Notes: generated from the letters alone by a model not told the origin. DNA of 64,000 nt from Mesorhizobium loti R88b (GCF_013170845.1 NZ_CP033367.1:6015001-6079000), one strand, 5' to 3'. Counted from the first letter of the stretch, positions 28,639 through 41,404 are shown. A program made the numbers and translations.

Positions 28639-29964
28639 ATGCGCGCACCACTGCAGCAAATCGAGACATCCGGCGAACTGCCGAAATCCGCGGACGCGGT
28701 GGTGATCGGCGGCGGCATCGTCGGCATCTTCGCGGCCTATTACCTGGCACGGCGTGGCATGAAGGTCGCGCTTGTCGAAAAGGGCCGCATCGGCGCCGAG
28801 CAGTCCTCGCGGAACTGGGGATGGTGCCGCCAGCAGAACCGCGACGCGCGCGAGTTGCCGATGGCGACAAGAAGCATCGATCTGTGGGGCAGCTTTGCGG
28901 CAAAAACTGGCGAAGACACCGGCTTCCGCCGCTGCGGCCTGCTCTATCTCAGCAATGACGAGGCGGAACTGGCTGGCTGGGCACGATGGCGTGACTTCGC
29001 CAGGACGGCCGGCGTCACCACGCACATGCTCGACAGCGCCGAAGCCAGCGAGCGGGGCCGCGCCACGGGCCGGACCTGGAGGGGCGGCGTATTCTCGCCG
29101 ACCGACGGCACCGCCGATCCGTCGCGGGCCGCGCCCGCGGTCGCCCGCGCCATCCTCAAGTTCGGCGGCTCCGTGCACCAGAATTGCGCCGCGCGCGGTA
29201 TCGAGACCGAAGGCGGACGCCTGAGCGGTGTGGTCACCGAAAGCGGAACGATCCGGACCAAGGTGGCGGTGCTGGCCGGCGGCGCTTGGGCCTCCTCCTT
29301 TTGCCGGCAGTTCGCGTTCCGTTTTCCGCAGGCGTCGATTCGCTCCTCCATCCTGTCCGTCTCGCCAGGCGCGGTGGGTCTGCCGGATGCGCTGCACACG
29401 GCAAGTATTTCGGTCACGCGTCGCGGCGACGGAGGCTACACGCTCGCTATAAGTGGACGCGGGCGTGTGGACGTGACGCCGCAGCAGTTGCGCTTCTCCT
29501 CGCAGTTCCTGCCCATGTTCCTGAAGCGGTGGCGCAGCCTCGCACCCGGCGGCCTGCAGGGCATGCGCTCGGGCCACGAAACGCTCCGACACTGGCGGCT
29601 CGACCAGCCGACGCCGATGGAGCGGATGCGCATCCTCGATCCGGTTCCTGACCAGGCGACCATCCGCCTGGCCCACGCCCGGGCGCTCGAGCTGCTGCCG
29701 GCACTGCGCCAGACCAGGATCAGCGCGACCTGGGCCGGCTACATCGACAGCACGCCGGACGGCGTGCCTGCCATCGGCGAGATCAATACCGTTCCTGGTT
29801 TCTTCCTGGCTGCCGGGTTCTCGGGGCATGGCTTCGGCATCGGGCCCGGCGCCGGGCACCTCGTCGCCGATCTGATGACTGGCTCCGAACCGATCGTCGA
29901 TCCGCAATCCTATGATCCCAGGCGCTTCGACGCTTCGGCCTGGGGGAAGGTCGCCGACTTCTAA
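28639..29964 (+). CDS. FAD-dependent oxidoreductase (DadA/OrdL-like)
   Basis: A 441-residue flavoprotein with the FAD motif AVVIGGGIVGIFAAYYLARRG, then EQSSRNWGWCRQQNRD, a box found in a subgroup of amino-acid/amine oxidoreductases, and the C-terminal GFSGHGFGIGPGAGHLVADL. ATG 28639 follows AAGGCAGAG. Likely oxidises a D-amino or N-alkyl amino acid, delivering electrons to the quinone pool. Divergent from an Lrp regulator with 223 bp between the start codons, which probably contains the Lrp-controlled promoter. Substrate not identifiable. Confidence 0.88.
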   Translation: MRAPLQQIETSGELPKSADAVVIGGGIVGIFAAYYLARRGMKVALVEKGRIGAEQSSRNWGWCRQQNRDARELPMATRSIDLWGSFAAKTGEDTGFRRCGLLYLSNDEAELAGWARWRDFARTAGVTTHMLDSAEASERGRATGRTWRGGVFSPTDGTADPSRAAPAVARAILKFGGSVHQNCAARGIETEGGRLSGVVTESGTIRTKVAVLAGGAWASSFCRQFAFRFPQASIRSSILSVSPGAVGLPDALHTASISVTRRGDGGYTLAISGRGRVDVTPQQLRFSSQFLPMFLKRWRSLAPGGLQGMRSGHETLRHWRLDQPTPMERMRILDPVPDQATIRLAHARALELLPALRQTRISATWAGYIDSTPDGVPAIGEINTVPGFFLAAGFSGHGFGIGPGAGHLVADLMTGSEPIVDPQSYDPRRFDASAWGKVADF

Positions 29965-30123
29965 GGCGCGATCCGTTCCGACAGCCAGACATGCTCTCCC
30001 GAACGCCATCACCTAGCCGGCGTGAACCGGCCCGACTGGCCAAAGGCAAGGAAGACGAAACGATCGGCTGCGTTTCGCTCTCGTCAATGCATCAAAGTGG
30101 GTTCCGGTACCGGCTTGCCTATT

Positions 30124-30153
30124 TGGTATGCTGGTATAACATGTAGATGGTAT
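30124..30153 (+). promoter_or_regulatory. Predicted GntR (FadR-type) operator upstream of sugar importer 1: three TGGTAT repeats
   Basis: TGGTAT occurs at 30124-30129, 30132-30137 and 30148-30153, i.e. at spacings of 8 and 16 bases. The middle copy is CTGGTAT (30131-30137), the reverse complement of ATACCAG found at 34878, 35861 and 44084. TATAAC at 30135-30140 could be a -10 box. Direct GGTATA-type repeats are what the FadR-family regulator NanR binds, which supports the operator reading. The regulator is probably the GntR protein at 43244. Confidence 0.65.
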
Positions 30154-30194
30154 GGTGTCTCTCGAATGAGGCGCCGTAACGGAATGGCATGCAA

Positions 30195-30216
30195 GCCGAC
30201 CGTGTTGGCCGGTATT
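30195..30216 (+). other. Leader hairpin with U-tract before binding-protein 1
   Basis: GCCGAC (30195-30200) pairs with GTTGGC (30204-30209; one G-T pair) around a 3-base loop, followed by CGGTATTTTTGGGAGG, so a T5 run leads straight into the Shine-Dalgarno sequence. A similar arrangement occurs before binding-protein 2 at 36026-36053. Possible attenuator or 5'-end stabiliser. Confidence 0.45.
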
Positions 30217-30232
30217 TTTGGGAGGAAGTATC

Positions 30233-31255
30233 ATGAAGTTTGCAATCGTGGCGGCGCTTGCCAGCGCCGCGCTGGGGAGCGTGTCTGTGCTGCCGGCAAT
30301 GGCGTCATCGGACGCACCCGTCATAGCGCTGACCAACGCCTATTACGGCAACACCTGGCGGCATCAGATGGTGGAAGCCTTCGAAGCCTCCGCCAAGGAA
30401 GCAAAGGCCGCCGGGCAGATCTCCGACTATATCGTCATGAACGGCGACGGCTCGGTGGCGCAGCAGAACAGCCAGATCGCCGAACTGATCCTCAAGAAGG
30501 TTGATGTGCTCGCCGTCGATGCCGCCTCGGAAACCGCGGTCAACGGCATCATCGAAAAAGCCTGCAAGGCCGGCATCATCGTCGTGTCCTTCGATTCAGT
30601 CGCCTCGGCGCCTTGCAACTACCAGCTCAATTTCGACTTCAAGGGCTACAAGGCGACCCAGGCCGAGGCCGTCTTCAAGATGCTCGACGGCAAGGGCAAT
30701 GTCATCCAGGTACGCGGCGTCAAGGGCTCGGCCCCGGACAACGACATGTTCAACGCCCAGCAGTCGGTGCTGGCGAAATATCCCGATATCAAGGTTGTCG
30801 CGACCGTCTATGGCCAGGCGACCGCCTCGGTGGCGCAGGCCGCCATCGCCAATGTCCTGCCCTCGCTGCCGCATGTCGATGCGGTGCTCGGCCAAGGTGG
30901 CAGCGACGATGTCGGCATCGCCCAGGCCTTTGTCCAATATGGCGGCGACTATGCCGGCAAGATGCCGATCATCGAAGGCGGCGGCGGCACCGATTTCGTC
31001 AAATGGTGGGCCGACGAGAACGCCAAGAACGGCTACCAGACGGTCTCGATGAACACGACGCCCGGCATTGGCGGCGCTGCTTTCTGGCTCGGCCTGTCCC
31101 TGCTCAAGGGCGCCAAGGCACCCAAGATGATGATCATGCCTGTCGCGACCGTCGATGCCAGCAACCTCAAGGAATACGCCAAGCTGCCGGGCGGCCAGAT
31201 CATCAGCCCCAGCTATTCGCTCGACTGGGTCAAGCAGAACCTGCTGAGCAAGTAA
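30233..31255 (+). CDS. Sugar ABC transporter substrate-binding protein 1 (RbsB-like, periplasmic)
   Basis: A 340-residue binding protein of the ribose/galactose type. Residues 1-24 are a Sec signal peptide ending at AMA. The mature part starts with PVIALTNAYYGNTWRHQM, the first beta-alpha unit of the fold, and has the hinge-region motif VDVLAVDAASETAVNGIIEKA. GGGAGGAAG lies just before the start. First gene of an operon with a fused ATPase-permease and a second permease; a GntR-type operator stands in front, placing it in the apiose regulon. D-apiose, D-apionate or a pectin-derived relative are candidate ligands; none is proven. Confidence 0.93.
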   Translation: MKFAIVAALASAALGSVSVLPAMASSDAPVIALTNAYYGNTWRHQMVEAFEASAKEAKAAGQISDYIVMNGDGSVAQQNSQIAELILKKVDVLAVDAASETAVNGIIEKACKAGIIVVSFDSVASAPCNYQLNFDFKGYKATQAEAVFKMLDGKGNVIQVRGVKGSAPDNDMFNAQQSVLAKYPDIKVVATVYGQATASVAQAAIANVLPSLPHVDAVLGQGGSDDVGIAQAFVQYGGDYAGKMPIIEGGGGTDFVKWWADENAKNGYQTVSMNTTPGIGGAAFWLGLSLLKGAKAPKMMIMPVATVDASNLKEYAKLPGGQIISPSYSLDWVKQNLLSK

Positions 31256-31269
31256 CGCGACCAGCGCAT

Positions 31270-31300
31270 GGGTCGGGCGCCGAAATGGCGCGCCCGATCC
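31270..31300 (+). other. Intercistronic stem-loop between SBP 1 and the ATPase-permease gene
   Basis: Stem of 11 pairs (31270-31280 with 31290-31300, one G-T pair; arm GGGTCGGGCGC) with a 9-base loop, followed by only TTT. It lies in the 70-bp gap after the binding-protein stop, while later genes of the operon overlap. Probably makes the binding-protein mRNA more abundant than the membrane subunits. Confidence 0.7.
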
Positions 31301-31325
31301 TTTGCCGTGAAGAAACGGAGGACGA

Positions 31326-33799
<2,474 letters not shown>

Positions 33800-33803
<4 letters not shown>

Positions 33804-34831
33804 ATGCGCTGTCCGCCTTCACGTTCTGGGCCCAGAAAAACCGCTGGATCTGGGCGGCGATCGGGGTGCTTCTGCTCTGGCTGGTGCTCTCCGTGGTCAC
33901 CAACCGGTTCAGCCTGTCCAGCCTGTCGGGCATCATCCTGTCGGCCTCGTTCCTGACGGTCGTCGGCATCGGCCAGATGTTCGTCGTCACCACCGGGCGC
34001 GGCAACATCGACCTCTCCGTCGCTTCGGTGATCACGCTCAGCGCCTTCGTCGCGCTGCTGACCATCAAGGGCCAGGATGCCAACCTCGCCATTGGTGTCG
34101 CCGCTGCCGTCCTGCTCGGACTCGCGGTAGGCCTGCTCAATTCGTTGCTCGTCGTCGGCCTCGGCATTCCGGCGATCATCGCGACGCTCGCGACAGGCTA
34201 TGTGCTGGCGACCGCGACGCTGCTGTCGAACCGCGCGATACCCGGTTTTGCCGTCAGCCCGGCGTTGAAAGGTCTGGCGACGGGCCGCATCTCGGGTGTT
34301 CCGATCATGGCCATCATTGCCATTCTCGGCGTGGCGGCAGCCTCCTTCGTGCTGCGCTACACCGTGTTCGGACAACTTCTGTCGGCGGTCGGCCAGAACC
34401 GCGCGGCCGCCCGGCTCGCCGCCATCAACAACGGCTGGGTGATCGCGGCGGCGTTCATCATCTCTTCGGTGCTGGCCTCGCTCGACGGCCTGCTGCTCGG
34501 CGCCTATATCGGCGGCGCCTTCCTCGAAATGGGCCAGCCCTATCTGCTGCAGTCGATCGCCGCCGTGGTGCTCGGCGGCACGCTGATCTTCGGCGGCTCG
34601 GCGACCGCGCTCGGCACCCTGTTCGCCAGCATCCTGCTCATCCTGATCGTCACCACCATGCAGATCATCGGGCTGCCTCCCGGCGCCCAGGATATCGTCC
34701 AGGGCATCGTCGTCATCTTCGTCCTGGCGCTGGCGGGGCGACAGGCATTGGCGCGCCGCGCCATTGTCGATCCCACGGCCGCCGCGGCGGCGAAGACAGA
34801 GCCAGGCGCTGCCGCGTCCCAGTCGAAGTGA
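33800..34831 (+). CDS. Sugar ABC transporter permease (RbsC family)
   Basis: A 343-residue inner-membrane permease with 8-10 hydrophobic segments. The signature VVTTGRGNIDLSVASVITLSA corresponds to the conserved GGIDLSVG region of RbsC. ATG 33800 overlaps the stop codon of the fusion gene. It would form a heterodimeric pore with the C-terminal permease half of the preceding protein. The 107-bp gap after it holds a regulatory site and ends this operon or starts the next unit. Confidence 0.93.
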
Positions 34832-34863
34832 CGACCACAACCAATGATTCCTCTTGCCAAATT

Positions 34864-34884
34864 CTGGTAGAGTGATCATACCAG
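34864..34884 (+). promoter_or_regulatory. Predicted GntR operator upstream of apnO (perfect dyad)
   Basis: CTGGTA (34864-34869) and TACCAG (34879-34884) form a perfect 6-bp dyad separated by 9 bases, followed directly by the A/T-rich TATATAA, which could serve as a -10 region. It contains the same ATACCAG core (34878-34884) as the sites at 30131 (reverse strand), 35861 and 44084. It lies 55 bp before ATG 34939. Confidence 0.7.
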
Positions 34885-34938
34885 TATATAAGATGACGAT
34901 CGCAAGACGATCGCCTATGGATCAAGGAGCAAGGCCAG

Positions 34939-35766
34939 ATGACAACGATTGCGCTGTTCGGTGCGGGCGGGAAAATGGGCTACCGCCTGTCGACCAATTT
35001 TCGCGGATCGGACTACACGATCCGCCATGTCGAGATCAGCGAGGCGGGCAAGGAGCGGCTGAAAACCGGTCTGGGCTTCGACGCGATCGGCGTCGATGAG
35101 GCGCTTGAAGGGGCCGATGTGGTGATCCTGGCGGTGCCGGACACGCATATCGGCAAGGTCGCCACCAGCATCGAAAGCAAGCTTGCGGCAGGCACAATGG
35201 TCGTTGTGCTCGATGCGGCGGCACCGTTCGCCGGGCATCTGCCTGATCGTCCCGATCTCACCTATTTCGTCACCCATCCCTGCCACCCGCCGATCTTCAA
35301 TGACGAGACCGATATGGCCGCCAAGAAGGACTTTTTCGGCGGCGTCAAAGCCAAGCAGCATTTTGTCAGTGCCCTGATGCAAGGACCTGAGGAAGACTAC
35401 GCCAAGGGCGAGAAGATCGCCCAGATCATCTGGGCGCCGGTGATGCGCTCGCACCGCGTCACGGTCGAACACATGGCGCTGCTGGAGCCCGGCCTGTCGG
35501 AAACGGTGTGCGCTTCGCTGCTCGTCGTCATGAAGGAAGCGCTCGACGAGGTCGTGGCGCGCGGCGTCGACCGGCAGGCGGCGCTAGATTTCCTGCTCGG
35601 CCACATGAATGTGCTCGGCGCCGTCATCTTCGGCGAGACCAAGGGCGTGTTCTCCGATGCCTGCAACAAGGCCATCGAATTCGGCAAGCCAGTGCTGATG
35701 CGTGACGACTGGAAGCGCGTCTTCGAGCCGGAAGAAATCGCCGCCAGCATCCAGCGCATCACTTGA
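34939..35766 (+). CDS. apnO: D-apionate oxidoisomerase
   Basis: A 275-residue dehydrogenase with an N-terminal Rossmann domain (IALFGAGGKMGYRLS, residues 4-18; VVILAVPDTHIG) and a helical domain related to the C-terminal part of 6-phosphogluconate dehydrogenase (VTHPCHPPIFN, GHMNVLGAVIFGE). This domain pair is that of D-apionate oxidoisomerase, which converts D-apionate with NAD+ to 3-oxo-isoapionate by oxidation coupled to carboxylate migration. The assignment rests on family resemblance plus the presence of all partner enzymes (ApsD, ApnL, OiaK, OiaX) in the next 11 kb. It has its own operator-promoter and a terminator-like hairpin behind it. Confidence 0.87.
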   Translation: MTTIALFGAGGKMGYRLSTNFRGSDYTIRHVEISEAGKERLKTGLGFDAIGVDEALEGADVVILAVPDTHIGKVATSIESKLAAGTMVVVLDAAAPFAGHLPDRPDLTYFVTHPCHPPIFNDETDMAAKKDFFGGVKAKQHFVSALMQGPEEDYAKGEKIAQIIWAPVMRSHRVTVEHMALLEPGLSETVCASLLVVMKEALDEVVARGVDRQAALDFLLGHMNVLGAVIFGETKGVFSDACNKAIEFGKPVLMRDDWKRVFEPEEIAASIQRIT

Positions 35767-35785
35767 GAGGGCGGGCTCGGATTTC

Positions 35786-35808
35786 CCTTCTCCCTCAAAG
35801 GGAGAAGG
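35786..35808 (+). terminator. Terminator-like hairpin after apnO
   Basis: Perfect 10-bp stem, CCTTCTCCCT (35786-35795) with AGGGAGAAGG (35799-35808), and a CAA loop, 19 bp after the apnO stop. No strong T-run on the plus strand, but TTT precedes the left arm, so minus-strand reads end in AAA. Hairpins of CTTCTCCC/GGGAGAAG type are frequent repeats in rhizobial spacers. Confidence 0.6.
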
Positions 35809-35850
35809 AAGAACATCAACCCGTCAGATACAGATCACCTTAATTAGTGA

Positions 35851-35878
35851 TTGACTCATCATACCAGTTGGCTAAGCT
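35851..35878 (+). promoter_or_regulatory. Predicted promoter plus GntR operator for importer 2 - apsD - apnL operon
   Basis: TTGACT (35851-35856) and TAAGCT (35873-35878) are spaced by 16 bases like a sigma-70 promoter. ATACCAG (35861-35867) lies between them, and the stretch ACTCATCATACCAGTT matches the site at 44077 in 14 of 16 positions. An operator in the spacer is a classic repression geometry. Confidence 0.6.
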
Positions 35879-36008
35879 GCTCCCGCGCTCGGATTGAAGC
35901 CGGGACGAGCGGAGGATGGCGAGGAACGGGGAGCGAAAATCGGTTCGGTTGGAAAGTCGGCAAGCGGCTTTGCCTGACCGAGCCTGTGCTGCCCGCACTG
36001 CCTGATGA

Positions 36009-37010
<1,002 letters not shown>

Positions 37011-37030
37011 GCCGGCGCAATGCAATCCGC

Positions 37031-37057
37031 GAGGGGCGAACCCGGGGTTCGTCCCTC
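37031..37057 (+). other. Intercistronic stem-loop between SBP 2 and the lipoprotein gene
   Basis: Near-perfect stem of 12 pairs, GAGGGGCGAACC (37031-37042) with GGTTCGTCCCTC (37046-37057; one G-T pair), with a 3-base loop. It lies 21 bp after the binding-protein stop and is followed by GTCTCCGTTTCCC. Fourth example in this window of a strong hairpin directly after an importer binding-protein gene. Confidence 0.75.
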
Positions 37058-37087
37058 GTCTCCGTTTCCCTGGGATGCTTGACCGCG

Positions 37088-37732
37088 ATGCCGAAGAAGT
37101 TGACCTGGCTGACACTTGTCGCGCTCGCCGGCATCAGCCTCAGTGCCTGCAAGATTCTGCCGACGCCCTCCGCGCAAGACGGCGCCAATGCGTCCGGCTT
37201 CAACCCGGATAAGATGGTCGAGGATATCTGGGTGGCGAAGGTCATCCCGTACCTGCTGCAGAAGGCCGGGCCGTTTGCCGAGGTCCATGCGCTGGCGAAG
37301 ACCGATCAGGCGGCAGCCGGCGCCAAATACGGCAACCCCAAGAAACAAGCGAATTCGCCATGGACCTTCGCGGTCCGCGTCGAGGGCAAGATCGTTGCCG
37401 CCAACACGCAGTCGCGCGCGGCAACGATGGATATCGACGTCGATGGTGACGGCAAGGCGGATGCGCGGGTGCAGATCGGGCCGGCGATACGCGGAACCGC
37501 ACTGCGCGACAGCCTCGACTTCGTCCAGTTCAACGATTTCACCAACCAGATCGACTTCGCCCAGTTCGGCAAGGCGTTCAATGCCTATGCCGACAAGACC
37601 GTGCTGTCGAAGCTGCCGCGCGAGGCGCTGGAGGGCCGCACCGCCAAGGTGCTCGGCGCCTATACGATCGAAGGCGGCCAGGACCTGCCGCTGGTGACCC
37701 CGGCGGAGGCCGAGATCGGGCCGAAGCCATGA
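37088..37732 (+). CDS. DUF2291 family lipoprotein
   Basis: A 214-residue predicted lipoprotein. The signal peptide ends in a lipobox, ISLSAC, with the lipidated Cys at residue 21, so the protein is anchored to the outer face of a membrane. The rest matches DUF2291, a family known almost only from sugar ABC operons of rhizobia and relatives; its role is not established and may be in ligand capture or transporter assembly. ATG 37088 is preferred over TTG 37079. The end overlaps the ATPase gene by 4 bp. Confidence 0.88.
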   Translation: MPKKLTWLTLVALAGISLSACKILPTPSAQDGANASGFNPDKMVEDIWVAKVIPYLLQKAGPFAEVHALAKTDQAAAGAKYGNPKKQANSPWTFAVRVEGKIVAANTQSRAATMDIDVDGDGKADARVQIGPAIRGTALRDSLDFVQFNDFTNQIDFAQFGKAFNAYADKTVLSKLPREALEGRTAKVLGAYTIEGGQDLPLVTPAEAEIGPKP

Positions 37733-39303
37733 ACATGTCGGCCGGTCACGAAATCATCCTGAAGCTGGAAGACGTCTCGAAAGTCTATGCCGGCACCGTC
37801 GCGGTCAAGCAGGCCAATTTCGAGGTGCGCAAGGGCGCGGTCAATGTGCTGGTCGGTGAGAACGGCGCCGGCAAATCGACGCTGATGAAGATCATCGCCG
37901 GCGTCGAGCAGCCGACGGCCGGTCGCATCCTGCTCGACGGCAGGGAGGTTTCGTTCTCGTCCTCGGGTGACGCGGTGAACCGTGGCATCGGCATGGTGTT
38001 CCAGGAATTGAACCTGTTCGGCAACATGACGGTTGCCGAGAACATTTTCGCCACGCGCGAGATCACCAACCGGTTTCGCAAGATCGACCGCAAGGAGCAG
38101 GAACGGCGGGCCGGTGAATTCCTCGATCGGCTCGAAGCCGGTATCCGGCCGGACATGCTGGTCGAGGATCTGCGCATCGGCCAGCAGCAATTGGTCGAGA
38201 TCGCCAAGGCCGTCTCGCTCGACGCGCGCATCCTGATCATGGACGAGCCGACCTCGGCGCTAAGCGCCGCTGAAGTCGAGATCCTGTTCAAGGTGATCGC
38301 CGACCTCAAGGCGCGTGGCGTGGCGATCGTCTATATCTCGCACCGGCTCGAGGAACTCATCCGCATCGGTGACTACATCACCGTGCTGCGCGATGGCCGC
38401 ATCACCGGCCAGGAGGACGTGAAAAACGTCGACACGCAATGGATCGTGCGGCAGATGATCGGCTCGGACGCCAAGGATTTCGCCAAGGCCGACGGCCATG
38501 TGCCGGGCGAAGAGATTTTCCGCGCCGAGGACATCTGCCTGCCGCGCGCCACCGGCGGACTGGCGGTCGACCACGTCTCGCTGTCGCTGCGCGCCGGCGA
38601 GATTTTGGGCATCTACGGCCTGATGGGCGCCGGGCGCAGCGAGCTGTTCGACTGCATCATGGGCCGCCATGGCCATGCCAGCGGCAAGATCTTCATCGAG
38701 GGAAACCATATCAGGGAACGCGACACGACGCGGCGCATCAAGCGCGGGCTGGCGCTGATCCCGGAAGACCGCCAGCGCGAGGGCCTGGTGTCGATTCTCT
38801 CCGTCGCCAGCAATTTGACATTGGCGAGCCTGTCGCGCTTCGTCACCCTGTTCCACATCCGAGGCGGCGCCGAGCGGCAGGCCGTGGTGCAGATGGTACG
38901 GGAGCTCGCGATCAAGGTCGCCGACCCGGCGCAAGAGGTCTCGTCGCTGTCTGGCGGCAACCAGCAAAAGGTGGTGATCGGCAAGGCGCTGCTCACCGGA
39001 CCGAAGGTGCTTTTGATGGACGAGCCGAGCCGCGGCATCGATGTCGGCGCCAAGGCCGACGTCTTCCGCACCATGCGCAAGCTGTCGCGGGATGGGCTGG
39101 GCATCCTCTTCGCCACCTCCGACCTCGACGAGGTGATGGCACTGTCCGACCGGATCGCGGTGATGAGCAATGGCAAACTGACCGGCATGTTCGACCGCGC
39201 CGAGGCAACGGAAGCCGCGATCGTCGCCGCATCGGCGCTCGGCCACGGACCTGCACCTCTTGCCCCCGCACATCTTGCCCCCCGACATGGAAAGCAACGC
39301 TGA
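37729..39303 (+). CDS. Sugar ABC transporter ATP-binding protein (RbsA/MglA family)
   Basis: A 524-residue double-domain sugar ATPase. Domain 1: Walker A GENGAGKST (43-51), signature region RIGQQQLVEIAKA, Walker B ILIMDEPTSALS. Domain 2: GLMGAGRSELFD in the degenerate Walker A place, LSGGNQQKVVIGKALL, and VLLMDEPSRGID. Overlaps both neighbours (ATGA before, TGATG after), so subunits are made together. Powers the second importer of the apiose regulon. Confidence 0.94.
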   Translation: MNMSAGHEIILKLEDVSKVYAGTVAVKQANFEVRKGAVNVLVGENGAGKSTLMKIIAGVEQPTAGRILLDGREVSFSSSGDAVNRGIGMVFQELNLFGNMTVAENIFATREITNRFRKIDRKEQERRAGEFLDRLEAGIRPDMLVEDLRIGQQQLVEIAKAVSLDARILIMDEPTSALSAAEVEILFKVIADLKARGVAIVYISHRLEELIRIGDYITVLRDGRITGQEDVKNVDTQWIVRQMIGSDAKDFAKADGHVPGEEIFRAEDICLPRATGGLAVDHVSLSLRAGEILGIYGLMGAGRSELFDCIMGRHGHASGKIFIEGNHIRERDTTRRIKRGLALIPEDRQREGLVSILSVASNLTLASLSRFVTLFHIRGGAERQAVVQMVRELAIKVADPAQEVSSLSGGNQQKVVIGKALLTGPKVLLMDEPSRGIDVGAKADVFRTMRKLSRDGLGILFATSDLDEVMALSDRIAVMSNGKLTGMFDRAEATEAAIVAASALGHGPAPLAPAHLAPRHGKQR

Positions 39304-40367
39304 TGACTGACATTCCGGCCAGGGCAGCTCACTCTTCGGCCTCCAGCGGCTCCGCGCTGCTGACGCTGATGAAGCTCAGGACCTTCATCGCACTGATCGC
39401 CGTGCTGGTGTTCTTCTCCATCGCGGCGCCGAACTTCCTGTCGGCCGCCAATCTGATCCTGATGGCCAAGCACGTGGCGCTCAACGCCTTCCTCGCCATG
39501 GGCATGACCTTTGTCATCATCACCGGCGGAATCGACCTTTCGGTCGGTTCGATCGTCGGCCTGTGCGGCATGGTGGCCGGCTATCTCGTGCTCAACGGCA
39601 TCGATCTGCAGATCGGCTACACCATCTATTTCAACGTGGTCGAGATCGCATTGATCACGCTGCTGGTCGGCATATTGATCGGCGCCGTCAACGGATTGCT
39701 GATCACCAGGCTCAATGTCGCCCCCTTTATCGCCACGCTCGGCGTGCTCTATGTGGCGCGCGGCCTGGCGCTGCTGTCTTCGGACGGGCGCACCTTCCCC
39801 AATCTGGTTGGCAAGCCGGAACTCGGCACCACCGGCTTCGGCTTCCTTGGCGCCGGCCGGCTCGCCGGCCTGCCCGTCTCGATCTGGATGCTGATCGTGG
39901 TGGCACTGGGTGCCGCCTATCTCGCCCGGTACACGCCGCTCGGCCGCCACATCTTCGCCGTCGGCGGCAATGAGCGCGCGGCACGCATCTCGGGCGTGCG
40001 CGTCAACATGGTCAAGATGTTCGTCTACATGTTCTCCGGCTTCTGCGCGGCGATCGTCGGCCTGATCATCTCGTCGGAGCTGATGGCCTCGCATCCGGCG
40101 ACGGGCGAAAGCTTCGAGTTGAATGCTATTGCCGCGGCAGTGCTTGGCGGCACCTCGATGTCTGGCGGCCGCGGCACGATCGGCGGCACCATCGTCGGCG
40201 CCTTCGTCATCGGCATCCTGTCGGACGGGCTGGTGATGATGGGCGTGAGCTCCTTCTGGCAGATGGTGATCAAGGGGCTTGTCATCATCGTCGCCGTCGT
40301 CGTCGACCAGGCGCAGCGCCGGCTTCAGCAGCGCGTTACCCTGATGCAGATGGCAAAGGCGGGTTGA
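39303..40367 (+). CDS. Sugar ABC transporter permease (RbsC family)
   Basis: A 354-residue permease with about ten hydrophobic segments. The family motif FVIITGGIDLSVGSIVGL is textbook RbsC, as is GGTSMSGGRGTIGGTIVGAF near the C-terminus. A homodimer would form the pore of importer 2. The start ATG overlaps the ATPase stop (TGATG); apsD follows after 2 bp, so transport and the first catabolic step are translated from one message. Confidence 0.94.
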   Translation: MTDIPARAAHSSASSGSALLTLMKLRTFIALIAVLVFFSIAAPNFLSAANLILMAKHVALNAFLAMGMTFVIITGGIDLSVGSIVGLCGMVAGYLVLNGIDLQIGYTIYFNVVEIALITLLVGILIGAVNGLLITRLNVAPFIATLGVLYVARGLALLSSDGRTFPNLVGKPELGTTGFGFLGAGRLAGLPVSIWMLIVVALGAAYLARYTPLGRHIFAVGGNERAARISGVRVNMVKMFVYMFSGFCAAIVGLIISSELMASHPATGESFELNAIAAAVLGGTSMSGGRGTIGGTIVGAFVIGILSDGLVMMGVSSFWQMVIKGLVIIVAVVVDQAQRRLQQRVTLMQMAKAG

Positions 40368-40369
40368 TC

Positions 40370-41404
40370 ATGGCGAGCTTGAGTGGAGCGCTGATCGGCT
40401 GCGGCTTCTTCGCAGTCAACCAGATGCATGCCTGGAGCGACATCGACGGCGCCTCGATCATCGCCATCTGCGACCGCGATCCGGAACGGTTGCGGATCGT
40501 TGGCGACCAGTTCGGCATCGCGAGGCGCTACACCGATGCAGCGGCGCTGTTCGCGGCCGAGACGCTCGACTTCGTCGACATCGCCACCACCGTGGTCAGC
40601 CATCGGCCGCTGGTCGAGATGGCGGCCGCCCACCGCGTTCCGGTGATCTGCCAGAAACCCTTCGCGCCGACGCTGACAGACGCCAAGGCGATGGTCGCGG
40701 CCTGCGCCAACGCCGGCGTGCCGCTGATGGTGCATGAGAATTTCCGCTGGCAGTCGCCGATCCAGGCGGTGCGCGCCGTACTCGACAGCGGGGAGATCGG
40801 TACGCCCTTCTTCGGGCGCATCTCCTTCCGCTCCGCCTATGACGTGTTTTCCGGCCAGCCCTACCTGGCGACGGGAAAGCGCTTCATCATCGAGGATCTC
40901 GGCATCCATATCCTCGACATTGCACGTTTCCTGCTGGGCGACGTCTCGAGCCTCACCGCCCGGACGGCACGCATCAACCCGGCCATCGCGGGCGAGGATG
41001 TCGCCACCGTGCTGATGGATCACAAGAGCGGCGCCACCTCCGTGGTCGATTGCAGCTATGCGACCAGGCTTGCCGTCGAGCCGTTTCCCGAAACGCTGAT
41101 CGAGATCGACGGCAGCGACGGCACGATCCGGCTGGCGCAGGGATACCAGCTCACCGTCACCGGCAAGAGCGGCACAACGGTCACCGACATCTCGCCGCCG
41201 CTTCTGCCCTGGGCATCGCGGCCATGGCACAACATCCAGGAAAGCGTGCTGGCGATCCAGCGGCACTGGGTCGACTGCCTTGCATCAGGCAAGGAGCCAG
41301 CAACCTCGGGCGCCGACAACCTCAAGACATTCGCGCTGGTCGAGGCGACCTATGCCGGCGCCGCGAGCCGGCAACCGGTGCAGATCGACGACCTGCTGAA
41401 GTGA
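40370..41404 (+). CDS. apsD: D-apiose dehydrogenase (Gfo/Idh/MocA family)
   Basis: A 344-residue NAD(P)-dependent sugar dehydrogenase. The Rossmann start ALIGCGFFAVNQMHAW carries the GxGxxx motif, and K96 in ICQKPFAPT is the conserved catalytic-site Lys (EKP motif variant QKP). D-apiose dehydrogenase oxidises D-apiose to D-apionolactone, the first step of the oxidative route. Assignment follows from the gene lying directly between an importer and a D-apionate lactonase, with apnO, oiaX and oiaK close by. By sequence alone it could only be called a Gfo/Idh/MocA protein. Confidence 0.85.
   Translation: MASLSGALIGCGFFAVNQMHAWSDIDGASIIAICDRDPERLRIVGDQFGIARRYTDAAALFAAETLDFVDIATTVVSHRPLVEMAAAHRVPVICQKPFAPTLTDAKAMVAACANAGVPLMVHENFRWQSPIQAVRAVLDSGEIGTPFFGRISFRSAYDVFSGQPYLATGKRFIIEDLGIHILDIARFLLGDVSSLTARTARINPAIAGEDVATVLMDHKSGATSVVDCSYATRLAVEPFPETLIEIDGSDGTIRLAQGYQLTVTGKSGTTVTDISPPLLPWASRPWHNIQESVLAIQRHWVDCLASGKEPATSGADNLKTFALVEATYAGAASRQPVQIDDLLK

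Noticed and set aside
41143..41149. ATACCAG core within apsD
   Set aside because: Inside a coding region, no flanking similarity to the other sites and no promoter nearby; treated as chance.
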